A stretch of 10,763 bases of DNA from Dehalococcoidales bacterium (GCA_002685815.1 NYYM01000003.1:4474-15236), one strand, 5' to 3'; shown: positions 1 through 6,978, counted from the stretch's first letter. Program-made: numbers and translations. Notes: generated by a model not told the origin, from the letters alone.

Positions 1-260
1 CTGTCTTTGATGCCCTGGTCTCCATTGTGATAGTATCCACGCTCTTCCAGAAGCCGCTTGATATTCTGGAAGCTCCGGGGCTCGATAACAAGAATCAAGT
101 CAATGATGGGTTTGGCGGTCATGCATGGAATTGAAGTACTGCCGACGTGCTCAATCCGGAGACAGGCATCAGAAACCCGCTGTCCCAGGAAGGCCTTAAT
201 TTCCTCGAACCACAGGGGCCATTCGGGATTATATCTTTCTACCAGGGTAACAATCATCAT
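1..260 (-). CDS. GrpB/UPF0157 family nucleotidyltransferase-like protein, C-terminus cut by window edge
   Basis: This open frame begins at tandem ATG codons (258-260 and 255-257) and runs off the left edge with no stop, giving about 86 residues. It reads VERYNPEWPLWFEEIK near the start, then IEHVGSTSIPCMTAKPIIDL. The second stretch matches the GrpB (COG2320, UPF0157) signature HVGST-x-P-G-x-x-AKPxID of the nucleotidyltransferase-like fold. The usual Gly after Pro is Cys here. Family members are often annotated by similarity to dephospho-CoA kinase C-terminal regions, but their physiological substrate is not settled. The gene starts 18 bases after the uvrC stop on the same strand, so it is probably co-transcribed with uvrC. 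No strong Shine-Dalgarno sequence is visible. Family assignment is confident; function is not. Confidence 0.85.
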   Translation of the reverse strand, partial: MMIVTLVERYNPEWPLWFEEIKAFLGQRVSDACLRIEHVGSTSIPCMTAKPIIDLILVIEPRSFQNIKRLLEERGYYHNGDQGIKD

Positions 261-278
261 TTTGTGTCCAAGCCGGGG

Positions 279-2120
279 CTACAGATATTCCTTCAGTTTC
301 TTGGCCTGGCTTGACGTCATGCCGGAGACAGCCGTTAGCTCTTCCAGAGAAGCTTCCCGGATAACTTGGACAGAGCCGAGCTGTCTAAGCAGGGCACGTT
401 TCCGTTTGGGGCCGATACCGGGAACACCGTCCAGCAGAGAGGTAAAGGTGTTTTTGCGGCGGACTTTCTGGTGATAACCGATGGCGAAGCGGTGGGCCTC
501 ATCCCTGAGGCGCTGCAACATCTGGAGGCCAGGAGAGCTGCCGGGTAGCCTGATAGAGGTTGACCGTCCGGGGATGAAGATCTCTTCGTGCTCCTTGGCC
601 AGGCTGGCGAGAGGCACGGACGCGGCCCCGGTTTCCTTCATGGCCGCCAGGGCGGAACTCAGTTGTCCCTTGCCGCCGTCAATGAGGACGAGGTCGGGCA
701 GCACCGCCCAGCTATCCGGGGTGGAGGTAACCTCATTTTGGAGGTTATAGCGTTTGAATCGGCGCCTCAACACTTCCTGGAGCATTGCGTAATCGTCAGC
801 CCCGGAGACTGTCTTGATTCTGAAGCGTCGGTAGAGAGATGACTTTGGTTTTCCATTTTCAAAGACCACCATGCTGCCGACAGCCGCGCTGCCCTGTATA
901 TTGGAGATGTCGTAGCACTCCATCCGCGAAGGGGAATGAGGCAGTTGAAGCTCATTCTCTATTTCGGCCAGGGCTTCGGGGAGGGCCGAAGGAGCGGCCA
1001 ATTGCTTGACCTTAAGCTGATGCAATCCCTGCCGGGCGTTTTCAGCCACGATGTCCAGCAGTTGCTTCTTGCTGCCCCGGGATGGTACCTGAATACGAAC
1101 CTTGCTGCCCCTCTTACTTTGCAGCCAGTCTTCGATAACCGTCTTGTCCTCCACGGGATGCTGGAGCAGTAACAGGGGGGGCAGATAGGGAGCAGAGCCA
1201 TAAAACTGCTTGACGAAGCTGGTCATTATCTGTTCCGGTTCCTCGGAGCTGGTACCCTGGAGGATGAAACTCTCCCGTCCGATGAGTTTACCACCCCGAA
1301 TAAAGAAGACCTGGGCGTAAGCCCTGTCCCGCTCGCTGGCAAAGGCGATAGCGTCCTGTTCACCTCTTACCCTGGCGGCGATTTTCTGACCTTCAATAAC
1401 CCTGGCTATTGCCTGGACTTGGTCTCTGAGCTGGGCTGCTGTTTCAAAGTCGAGAGCCTCGGAGGCCTTGTCCATTTTACTTTCCAGGTCGCGGACGATT
1501 CTATCCTGCTTTCCTTCAAGGAAGAGGATTGCCTGCTTGACGGCCCGCGAGTATTCCTGCTTGCCGACCGCTCCGACACAGGGGGCCAGGCAGTTGTAGA
1601 TGTAGTAGTCAAGACAGGGCCGCGGGTCATTGCCGGTGATGATACGGGAGCAGGAACGGAAAGGGAAGATTCCCTTCAGCACTTTCAGGGTCTGGCGCAC
1701 TGATCTGGCGTTGGTAAAGGGGCCGAAGTAACGCCCTCCGTCCTCTTCCATGTGGCGGGTAAAGTATATCCGGGGCCACTCTTCATTGAGGGATATCTTG
1801 AGAAAAGGATAACTTTTATCGTCCTTGAGACGGACATTGAAGTGAGGGTGGTGCCTTTTCACCAGGTTATATTCAAGGATAAGGGCCTCTTGTTCAGAGC
1901 CGGTGACGAAGAAATCGAGGTCATGGACCTGGTCTACCAAGCGTTGCAGTTTGGGGGTCAGTTTTTGGGTGGTCCCGAAGTATGACCTTACCCGGTTGCG
2001 CAGGCTGAGCGCCTTACCCACGTAGAGTATGGTGCCCTCCGCATTTCTCATCAGATAAACACCCGGGCTGGTGGGTAGCTGTTTTAACTGGGCTGCTATC
2101 AGATTATTCGTTGATGCCAT
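279..2120 (-). CDS. uvrC: UvrABC system protein C (excinuclease subunit)
   Basis: UvrC is the nuclease of nucleotide excision repair. It is recruited by UvrB and cuts on both sides of the lesion. The 613-residue length is normal. The N-terminal GIY-YIG domain (about 16-95) shows SPGVYLM and ILYVGKA, with Tyr33, Arg43 and the Glu of EALILEYNLVK as likely catalytic residues. Cys157, Cys169, Cys177 and Cys181 have exactly the 12-8-4 spacing of the cysteines reported to bind a [4Fe-4S] cluster in E. coli UvrC. A UVR motif that contacts UvrB lies at about 207-241. The RNase H-like 5' nuclease domain contains MECYDISNIQGS and LIDGGKGQL. Tandem helix-hairpin-helix motifs close the protein (LLDGVPGIGPKRKRALL). 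The ATG start is preceded only by a weak AGGA. The gene lies downstream of rho across 218 bases and just upstream of the GrpB-family gene. Confidence 0.98.
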   Translation of the reverse strand: MASTNNLIAAQLKQLPTSPGVYLMRNAEGTILYVGKALSLRNRVRSYFGTTQKLTPKLQRLVDQVHDLDFFVTGSEQEALILEYNLVKRHHPHFNVRLKDDKSYPFLKISLNEEWPRIYFTRHMEEDGGRYFGPFTNARSVRQTLKVLKGIFPFRSCSRIITGNDPRPCLDYYIYNCLAPCVGAVGKQEYSRAVKQAILFLEGKQDRIVRDLESKMDKASEALDFETAAQLRDQVQAIARVIEGQKIAARVRGEQDAIAFASERDRAYAQVFFIRGGKLIGRESFILQGTSSEEPEQIMTSFVKQFYGSAPYLPPLLLLQHPVEDKTVIEDWLQSKRGSKVRIQVPSRGSKKQLLDIVAENARQGLHQLKVKQLAAPSALPEALAEIENELQLPHSPSRMECYDISNIQGSAAVGSMVVFENGKPKSSLYRRFRIKTVSGADDYAMLQEVLRRRFKRYNLQNEVTSTPDSWAVLPDLVLIDGGKGQLSSALAAMKETGAASVPLASLAKEHEEIFIPGRSTSIRLPGSSPGLQMLQRLRDEAHRFAIGYHQKVRRKNTFTSLLDGVPGIGPKRKRALLRQLGSVQVIREASLEELTAVSGMTSSQAKKLKEYL

Positions 2121-2338
2121 AGTCCTGATAAACCATTTTATGACAAAAGCTAGGGGAGATACAAAAATGGTGGGTGGATTAGTGAAGAAGGTTTTGAAGA
2201 GAGGCTACGCTCCCCTTAGACTTCCCATGATGGGCGAGATCTGATGGGTCTTTTCTTGTCGAGAAGAAACGTTTTGCTGCTGCTCAAGAAGGGGAGGGGA
2301 TTTGCGCCTGCGCGGGAGTGATAGAAGAGTCTGAACGG
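2121..2338. other. uvrC-rho intergenic region
   Basis: These 218 bases separate rho from uvrC on the minus strand. I see no convincing rho-independent terminator after rho. The best inverted repeat is an AT-rich TTTCTT/AAGAAA stem near 2260-2280, which is too weak. A poor promoter candidate for uvrC on the minus strand (TTGTAT, about 16 bases, CATAAA) lies roughly 20-45 bases upstream of the uvrC ATG, so separate uvrC transcription is possible but not shown. The plus strand carries a 25-codon ORF listed separately. Confidence 0.5.
2167..2244 (+). CDS. possible 25-residue small ORF with strong ribosome-binding site
   Basis: The ATG at 2167 is preceded by AGGGGAGA (2152-2159) at a 7-base spacing, an excellent Shine-Dalgarno match. 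The frame gives 25 codons and a TGA stop. The peptide is basic and partly hydrophobic, beginning MVGGLVKKVLKRGYAPLRLP and ending MMGEI. It is divergent from uvrC and sits in the gap between two minus-strand genes. I recognise no family and see no clear promoter. The stretch could instead be part of a dispersed intergenic repeat, since peptides of the KRGYAPLRLP kind can arise from such elements. Only the ribosome-binding site and ORF geometry support it. Confidence 0.25.
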   Translation: MVGGLVKKVLKRGYAPLRLPMMGEI

Positions 2339-3601
2339 TTAGGCTTCCTGGTTTAGGGTGGCCAGAAACTCGGTGTTGTTTTTGGTCTTCTTCATGCGGT
2401 CTATGAGTCGTTCCATAGCGTCGGCGTAGTTGGCTGAGTTGGAGGAGATCATCGATGTCATTCGCCGCAGCAGCCAGGCCTTCTTTAAGGTGTCCTCGTC
2501 CAGCAGTAACTCTTCCCGACGGGTGCCGCTGCGCTCTATATCTATTGCCGGGAAAGTGCGGCGGTCGGCCAGGCGGCGGTCCAGGTGGACTTCCATATTG
2601 CCGGTGCCTTTGAACTCTTCATAGATAAGGTCATCCATGCGGCTGCCGGTTTCAACCAGACAGGTGGCGATGATGGTGAGGCTGCCGCCTTCTTCGGTAT
2701 TGCGGGCGGCCCCAAAGAAGTGTTTGGCCGGGTAAAGAGCTGCCGGGTCAATCCCGCCGGAGAGGGTACGGCCGCTTGAGGGCATAGCCAGATTATAAGA
2801 GCGGGTAAGGCGGGTAATGCCGTCAAGAAGGATAAAGACATCCCTGCCGGTTTCCACCATGCGCTTGGCCCGGTCCAGGGCTAGCTCAGCGACACGGGTG
2901 TGGTCGTCAACCGGCTCGTCAAAGGTGGCGCTTATCACCTCACCGTTGACGGAACGCTTCATGTCGGTAACTTCTTCCGGCCGCTCCCCGATAAGACAGA
3001 CAATCAGGTGAAGGTCACTGTAGTTGGTGCTGGCACAGTTGGCGATAGATTTGAGCAGCATTGTCTTGCCGGCTTTGGGTGGCGACACGATCAGCCCCCG
3101 CTGCCCACGGCCGATGGGTGCGACGAGGTTTAAGAGGCGGGAGGATATGTTATTTGCCGGGGTTTCCAGGTTGATCAAACTGTCGGGGAAAGTAGGGACC
3201 AGTGAACCGAAATGAGGCCTGCTCTTGGCCATCTCAGGATTAATATCGTTGACGGCTTCTATGCGGAGCAAGCTGAAATATTTCTCTCCGGCTCTGGCCG
3301 GTCTGCCTTGACCGGCGACCTTGTCTCCATTACGCAGACCGAAGCGGCGAACCTGCGACTGCGAGACATAGATATCGGCCGAACTTGGCAACAGGCTGCC
3401 GTTTCTGAGGAAACCAAAGCCGTCATTCATGATTTCCAGTACGCCGCTACAGAAGGTATTCCCTTCTTGCTCCGTGTATGCCTGGAGCAGGCGCATAATG
3501 ATTTCCTGTTTCTTGAGGCCGACGGAATCGGTGATTCCCAGTTCTTTGGTCAGCCCAAGTAACTCGTCTTTGGTTCTTTTTTCCAGTTGACTAATTTCCA
3601 T
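2339..3601 (-). CDS. rho: transcription termination factor Rho
   Basis: Rho is the hexameric RNA-dependent ATPase/translocase that terminates transcription. The ATG at 3599-3601 gives 420 residues, against 419 for E. coli Rho, and begins with the normal Rho N-domain ([20 protein letters not shown]). The cold-shock-like RNA-binding domain carries the RNP1 motif GFGFLR (61-66). The ATPase core has Walker A SPPKAGKT (173-180), Walker B DVFILLDG (254-261), the Q-loop [11 protein letters not shown] (281-291) and the R-loop [15 protein letters not shown] (321-335). [10 protein letters not shown] follows near 357-366. The frame stays open to a GTG at 3682 that overlaps the end of tal by 17 bases and would add 27 charged residues. 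Neither start has a good Shine-Dalgarno, so the choice rests on family length. The gene lies 64 bases downstream of tal. Confidence 0.97.
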   Translation of the reverse strand: MEISQLEKRTKDELLGLTKELGITDSVGLKKQEIIMRLLQAYTEQEGNTFCSGVLEIMNDGFGFLRNGSLLPSSADIYVSQSQVRRFGLRNGDKVAGQGRPARAGEKYFSLLRIEAVNDINPEMAKSRPHFGSLVPTFPDSLINLETPANNISSRLLNLVAPIGRGQRGLIVSPPKAGKTMLLKSIANCASTNYSDLHLIVCLIGERPEEVTDMKRSVNGEVISATFDEPVDDHTRVAELALDRAKRMVETGRDVFILLDGITRLTRSYNLAMPSSGRTLSGGIDPAALYPAKHFFGAARNTEEGGSLTIIATCLVETGSRMDDLIYEEFKGTGNMEVHLDRRLADRRTFPAIDIERSGTRREELLLDEDTLKKAWLLRRMTSMISSNSANYADAMERLIDRMKKTKNNTEFLATLNQEA

Positions 3602-3665
3602 TCTAAATCTCGCTTCTAAGGTTTTTTGTTTTTCTCCAGCTTCTTCCGCCGCCCGTTCGGCTGAA

Positions 3666-4322
3666 TTACTTCCCGGAAACACTCTTGAAGTCGGCGAGAA
3701 AGCGGGTAATACCGATATCAGTGAGTGGGTGCTGTATCATCTGCATGATTACTTTGAGGGGCATGGTGGCAATATGAGCCCCGGCCATGGCGGCCCGGAC
3801 ACAGTGCTCAGGGTGACGAATGCTGGCCGCGATCACCTGGGTATCAATCTCTTCGTAGTTGTCATAAACATCAAGGATATCTTCTACCAGTTGCATACCG
3901 TCCTGCCCGATGTCATCCAGTCGGCCGACGAACGGGCTGATATAGGCAGCTCCGGCCAGCGCCGCCAGCAGGGCCTGGTTGACCGAAAAACAGAGGGTGC
4001 AATTCACTTTTATGTTCTCTTTGGCCAGGGCTGAGATTACCTCCAGACCCTCGGCAGTGGACGGAATCTTGATTACGACATTTGGCGCCCATTTGGCTAT
4101 CTGACGGGCCTGCTCAATCATCGGTCCTACGCCTTCAACGACCACCTCGGCCGAAATCGGCCCGTCGGGAATAATGGTGCTGATTTCCTTGATGGCGCTT
4201 TCGTAATCGGTCACTCCGGCCTGCGACACCAGGCTGGGGTTGGTGGTGACACCACTGATGACACCCAGTTTGACACCCTGCTTGATTTGTTCAATATCGG
4301 CTGTGTCCAGAAAGATACGCAT
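3666..4322 (-). CDS. tal: small-type transaldolase (TalC/FSA subfamily)
   Basis: This 218-residue class I aldolase belongs to the compact MipB/TalC family. It transfers the dihydroxyacetone unit between sugar phosphates in the non-oxidative pentose phosphate pathway. It starts MRIFLDTADIEQIKQG, with GVTTNPSL at 24-31. The Schiff-base lysine is Lys85 in VVIKIPST, and NCTLCFSVNQA and SPFVGRLDDIG follow. Glu59 and Phe131 occupy positions where the E. coli fructose-6-phosphate aldolase FsaA has Gln59 and Tyr131. The Glu/Phe pair is the transaldolase type, so I prefer transaldolase over F6P aldolase. The ATG is preceded by AAGGA (minus strand of 4331-4335) at 8 bases. The gene sits 60 bases after pyrG and just ahead of rho, consistent with one operon. 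Confidence 0.95.
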   Translation of the reverse strand: MRIFLDTADIEQIKQGVKLGVISGVTTNPSLVSQAGVTDYESAIKEISTIIPDGPISAEVVVEGVGPMIEQARQIAKWAPNVVIKIPSTAEGLEVISALAKENIKVNCTLCFSVNQALLAALAGAAYISPFVGRLDDIGQDGMQLVEDILDVYDNYEEIDTQVIAASIRHPEHCVRAAMAGAHIATMPLKVIMQMIQHPLTDIGITRFLADFKSVSGK

Positions 4323-4382
4323 TTGTCACTTCCTTGAGAAACTAAATGGCTGTCAGCGGGACAGGTATTTTAGTTTTGTTGT

Positions 4383-6020
4383 TTAAGTTGTTGAAAGGGG
4401 CAGCGATGGTTGAGCCCCTTCTCGTAGCACGTTCTTGGCAGCCCCGACGAAATCACGGAACAGGGGGTGGGGTTGGCCGGGGCGAGAGCCGAATTCCGGG
4501 TGGAACTGGCAACTCACCATCCAGGGGTGGTTCGGTATCTCACAGGTTTCGACTAGCTTACCGTCGGGCGATAAGCCGCTACAGACCATTCCTGCTTCTT
4601 GCAGTTGGCTACGGAACTTGTTATTAAACTCGTAGCGGTGTCTGTGGCGCTCTTCAATCCTGGTTGTTCCATAGGCTCTGCCGGCATGGCTGTCCCTAAG
4701 TAAGTCACAAGGGTAGTTACCCAGGCGCATGGTGCCGCCCATGTCTTCTACGTTCTCCTGGTCATTGAGGAGGTCAATGACGGGATAAGGAGTTTCGGCC
4801 TCAAACTCGGTCGAGTTTGCCTCGGATGTGCCTAGAACGTGGCGGGCAAATTCGATCACCATGACCTGCATTCCCAGACATAGTCCGAGATAGGGGATTT
4901 TGTTGTTGCGGGCATATTTAGCTGCCTCAATCATTCCTTCTATCCCTCTGATGCCGAAACCACCGGGAACTATTATCCCCTGGGCCGAACGCAGCAGAGC
5001 CTGTCCACCCTTCTCTTCAAGCTCCTCGGAGGCGATCCAGGTTAGATGTATATCTCTGTTGTGGAACAGTCCGGCGTGGTGAAGGGCTTCACGAACCGAG
5101 AAGTAGGCGTCCTTTAGTTCCACATACTTGCCGACCAGAGCGATATTGACCTGGCCATGGGGTTCATGGAGAGAATCTACCAATTGTTGCCACCGGCTCA
5201 TGTCACACTCTGCTGCCTGGAGTTCAAGCTTGTCCACAATCAGGTGCCCTATTCCTTGTTCTTCCAGGGCCAGCGGTACCTCGTAGATCGAGGGAATGGT
5301 GGGCAGGGGTATGACCGCATCCCGGTCCACGTCACAGAACAGCGATATCTTATCTCTTATCCCTTCTGGGATGGGCAAATCCGCCCGGCAGATGATAACA
5401 TCGGGCTGGATACCGATGCGACGCAACTCGTTAACGCTGTGCTGGGTGGGTTTGGTCTTGAGCTCCTGGGTGGTGGCGATATAGGGAAGAAGAGTAACGT
5501 GGATGTAGAGCACATTCTCCCGTCCGACGTCATTTCTCATCTGGCGGATAGCTTCATAGAAGTGCTGCCCCTCAATATCACCCACGGTTCCCCCTACCTC
5601 TATAATAACCACGTCAGCCTGTGATTTCTCTGCTAACTTTGCAAAACGTTTTTTTATCTCAGCGGTAACGTGGGGCACCACCTGAATCGTGCCTCCCAGA
5701 AACTCGCCCCGTCTTTCTTTACCAATGACGGCGCTGTAGATTTGACCGGAGGTAACATTGGATTCAGCGGTCAGGTTGACATCAATGAAACGCTCGTAAT
5801 GACCCAGATCCAGGTCAGTTTCGGCCCCGTCCTGGGTGACAAATACCTCGCCGTGCTGGTAGGGTGACATCGTGCCCGGGTCGACGTTGAGGTACTGGTC
5901 CAACTTCATTAGAGATACGGTGATCTGGCGACTCTTCAGGATGGTACCTATCGAAGCGACAGCGATACCCTTGCCTACTGAACTAACAACACCACCAGTT
6001 ACAAAGATGTATTTTGACAT
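4383..6020 (-). CDS. pyrG: CTP synthase (glutamine-hydrolysing)
   Basis: PyrG makes CTP from UTP, ATP and glutamine. The 545-residue product starts MSKYIFVTGGVVSSVGKG, the usual N-terminus containing the P-loop. The synthase domain follows with DPGTMSPYQHGEVFVTQDGA, ETDLDLGHYERF, QVVPHVTAEIK, EVGGTVGDIEG and PTQHSVNELRR. The C-terminal class I amidotransferase domain shows PGGFGIRGIEG, the nucleophile Cys in GLCLGMQ, and the His/Glu dyad in FHPEFGSRP. The frame is open further upstream to a TTG at 6137, but that codon is the first three bases of the promoter -35 box, so the extension cannot be translated from this promoter. The ATG at 6018-6020 has no recognisable Shine-Dalgarno; TTTTCCTCT precedes it. 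It is the first gene of the apparent pyrG-tal-rho operon. Confidence 0.98.
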   Translation of the reverse strand: MSKYIFVTGGVVSSVGKGIAVASIGTILKSRQITVSLMKLDQYLNVDPGTMSPYQHGEVFVTQDGAETDLDLGHYERFIDVNLTAESNVTSGQIYSAVIGKERRGEFLGGTIQVVPHVTAEIKKRFAKLAEKSQADVVIIEVGGTVGDIEGQHFYEAIRQMRNDVGRENVLYIHVTLLPYIATTQELKTKPTQHSVNELRRIGIQPDVIICRADLPIPEGIRDKISLFCDVDRDAVIPLPTIPSIYEVPLALEEQGIGHLIVDKLELQAAECDMSRWQQLVDSLHEPHGQVNIALVGKYVELKDAYFSVREALHHAGLFHNRDIHLTWIASEELEEKGGQALLRSAQGIIVPGGFGIRGIEGMIEAAKYARNNKIPYLGLCLGMQVMVIEFARHVLGTSEANSTEFEAETPYPVIDLLNDQENVEDMGGTMRLGNYPCDLLRDSHAGRAYGTTRIEERHRHRYEFNNKFRSQLQEAGMVCSGLSPDGKLVETCEIPNHPWMVSCQFHPEFGSRPGQPHPLFRDFVGAAKNVLREGAQPSLPLSTT

Positions 6021-6107
6021 AGAGGAAAACCAAACATTATGGGTGCACGAAAGACGATTCTGCGCTGGGTTTTTGAAAAAGGAAGATGAAGCGGGGAGTT
6101 TTTTTTT

Positions 6108-6137
6108 ATTATAGACCAGACTGCGTCGATTTGTCAA
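6108..6137 (-). promoter_or_regulatory. strong sigma-70-type promoter for pyrG
   Basis: On the minus strand TTGACA (6132-6137) and TATAAT (6108-6113) are both perfect consensus, separated by 18 bases. Nine A residues follow the -10 box immediately (6099-6107), then CTCCCC. With normal spacing, transcription should start inside the A-tract near 6100-6102, giving an RNA that begins with A residues followed by CUCCCC and a leader of about 80 bases. No intrinsic terminator or attenuator hairpin is visible in the leader. Confidence 0.9.
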
Positions 6138-6141
6138 GCGT

Positions 6142-6196
6142 TTCTGCCCGGGTCGGTTTCATCCTTGGCGGCGTTGTCCTGCCGCATCCGGGAGAA
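6142..6196. repeat. nested inverted repeat between divergent promoters
   Basis: The outer arms are TTCT-g-CCCGG (6142-6151) and CCGGGAGAA (6188-6196), nine pairs with one bulged base. The inner arms are GCGGC (6168-6172) and GCCGC (6181-6185). The element lies between the -35 box of pyrG and the -35 box of the CoA-binding-domain gene, so neither predicted transcript contains it. It could be an operator-like DNA site or chance in a GC-rich stretch. Confidence 0.3.
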
Positions 6197-6202
6197 CAGA
6201 GA

Positions 6203-6232
6203 TTGACACTTGCGGGCGCGAGAGGCTACATT
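6203..6232 (+). promoter_or_regulatory. probable promoter for the CoA-binding-domain gene
   Basis: A perfect TTGACA (6203-6208) is followed after 18 bases by TACATT (6227-6232), a 4/6 match to the -10 consensus. The predicted start is about 25-30 bases upstream of the ATG at 6265 and just ahead of the AGGAGGT ribosome-binding site. Confidence 0.6.
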
Positions 6233-6264
6233 GAGTCTGACTGCGTTCTAAGAGGAGGTACGGA

Positions 6265-6666
6265 ATGACCACCGAGGAAGAAATTCTGAGGAACAAGGGG
6301 GCGATTGCTGTGGTCGGCCTGTCTGCCAATCCGGAACGACCGAGTAACGTGGTGGCCGGCTACCTGAAGGAAAAAGGCTACCGGATAATCCCGGTTAATC
6401 CCAACGAAAAGGAAATCATGGGAGAGACCTGTTATCCTGACCTCGGTTCCATTCCTGAACTGGTGGAGGTGGTTGACGTCTTCCGGCGATCGGAAGATGT
6501 CTTGCCGATCGCCCAGGAAGCCGTCAGGATAGGAGCAAAGGCGGTCTGGATGCAGGAAGGGGTGATAAACGAAGAAGCCGCCGGCTTTGCGGCAAAAGCG
6601 GGGCTAAAAGTGGTCATGGACAAATGCATCAAAAAGGAACATCAGAAACTGGAGGTGGGTGGCTGA
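6265..6666 (+). CDS. CoA-binding domain protein (YccU-like, COG1832)
   Basis: This 133-residue single-domain Rossmann-fold protein belongs to the CoA_binding_2 family. It shows AIAVVGLSANPERPSNVVAG at 13-32, the nucleotide-binding glycine loop of the family. RIIPVNPNEKEIMGE follows, then VDVFRRSEDV and AVWMQEGVINEEAA. The typical C-terminal MDKCIKKEH contains the conserved Cys. Homologues resemble the CoA-binding part of succinyl-CoA synthetase alpha, but no reaction is firmly assigned to the stand-alone proteins. The ATG has a consensus AGGAGGT (6253-6259) 5 bases upstream. It is divergent from pyrG, and its stop lies 9 bases from the end of a convergent small membrane-protein gene. Confidence 0.93.
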   Translation: MTTEEEILRNKGAIAVVGLSANPERPSNVVAGYLKEKGYRIIPVNPNEKEIMGETCYPDLGSIPELVEVVDVFRRSEDVLPIAQEAVRIGAKAVWMQEGVINEEAAGFAAKAGLKVVMDKCIKKEHQKLEVGG

Positions 6667-6675
6667 GGCACTGCA

Positions 6676-6860
6676 TCATTTTACTCTGTTGCGTATCTTC
6701 TGGACGAAATATCTTAGAGCGAAAGCCCCGCCGATGACAATGACTATCTGGAGCAATACCAGCTGTTTGAGTATCGATGAAATTGCCGGATGATGATCAG
6801 AAGGATAAGCACCAGGGCGACAAGGAGGATTGCGTCCAGGAGAATGCTTTTTCTACTCAT
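6676..6860 (-). pseudogene. small two-helix membrane protein gene, apparently frameshifted
   Basis: On the minus strand the ATG at 6860 opens a 38-codon frame (to 6744) that starts MSRKSILLDAILLVALVLIL, a clear transmembrane helix ending in IIIRQ. It then turns into an unrelated-looking tail and stops. The frame shifted by -1 resumes at once with ISSILKQLVLLQ, then a second hydrophobic helix (IVIVIGGAFALRYF), a basic tail and a TGA at 6676-6678. Adding one base at the CAATTT run (6780-6785) would join them into about 61 residues reading RQISSILKQL. The promoter and a GGGTGA ribosome-binding site are intact upstream. I recognise no family. Either a base was lost or the sequence has an error. 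Two separate peptides are less likely because the second frame has no ATG. Confidence 0.55.
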
Positions 6861-6887
6861 TTCGTTCACCCGTGAGATACCATCTGA

Positions 6888-6918
6888 AGTATAGTCAGTG
6901 GCCGTAAGGGTGTCACAA
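6888..6918 (-). promoter_or_regulatory. probable promoter for the small membrane-protein gene
   Basis: On the minus strand TTGTGA (6913-6918) and TATACT (6888-6893, 5/6 match) are separated by 19 bases. The predicted start is about 20 bases ahead of the ATG at 6860, which has GGGTGA just upstream. The long spacer lowers confidence. Confidence 0.45.
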
Positions 6919-6947
6919 GGCCCGAATACTGTCAGACGGTCATGGAG

Positions 6948-6953
6948 TATAAC
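6948..6953 (+). promoter_or_regulatory. possible -10 element for the DUF5661-type gene
   Basis: TATAAC (6948-6953) lies 25 bases before the ATG at 6979, at a suitable distance for a short leader containing the AGGGAGGTG ribosome-binding site (6967-6975). No acceptable -35 box is found 16-19 bases upstream, so this rests on the -10 match alone. Confidence 0.3.
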
Positions 6954-6978
6954 ATTTTAGTATTACAGGGAGGTGTAG

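Noticed and set aside
58..474. Plus-strand open frame of 138 codons across the GrpB gene and uvrC end
   Set aside because: It is antisense to two well-supported genes and its translation matches no family I recognise.
2255..2285. AT-rich inverted repeat after rho as a terminator
   Set aside because: The stem is about six A-T-rich pairs with no following U-run on the minus strand, which is too weak to call.
2585..3562. Several plus-strand open frames of 60-116 codons inside rho
   Set aside because: They are antisense shadows of a highly conserved gene, with no credible ribosome-binding sites or domain content.
3602..3682. Rho starting at the GTG that overlaps tal
   Set aside because: The ATG at 3601 gives 420 residues, in line with the family, and starts at the Rho N-domain. 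The GTG has no better ribosome-binding site. It is not fully excluded.
6081..6110. Run of T residues after a purine-rich stretch read as a plus-strand intrinsic terminator
   Set aside because: There is no stem before the T-run and no plus-strand gene to terminate. The stretch is the transcribed A-tract of the pyrG promoter on the other strand.
6021..6137. A 39-residue N-terminal extension of PyrG starting at a TTG
   Set aside because: The TTG is part of the -35 box and the extension spans the -10 box and A-tract. The family N-terminus is at MSKYIFVTGG.
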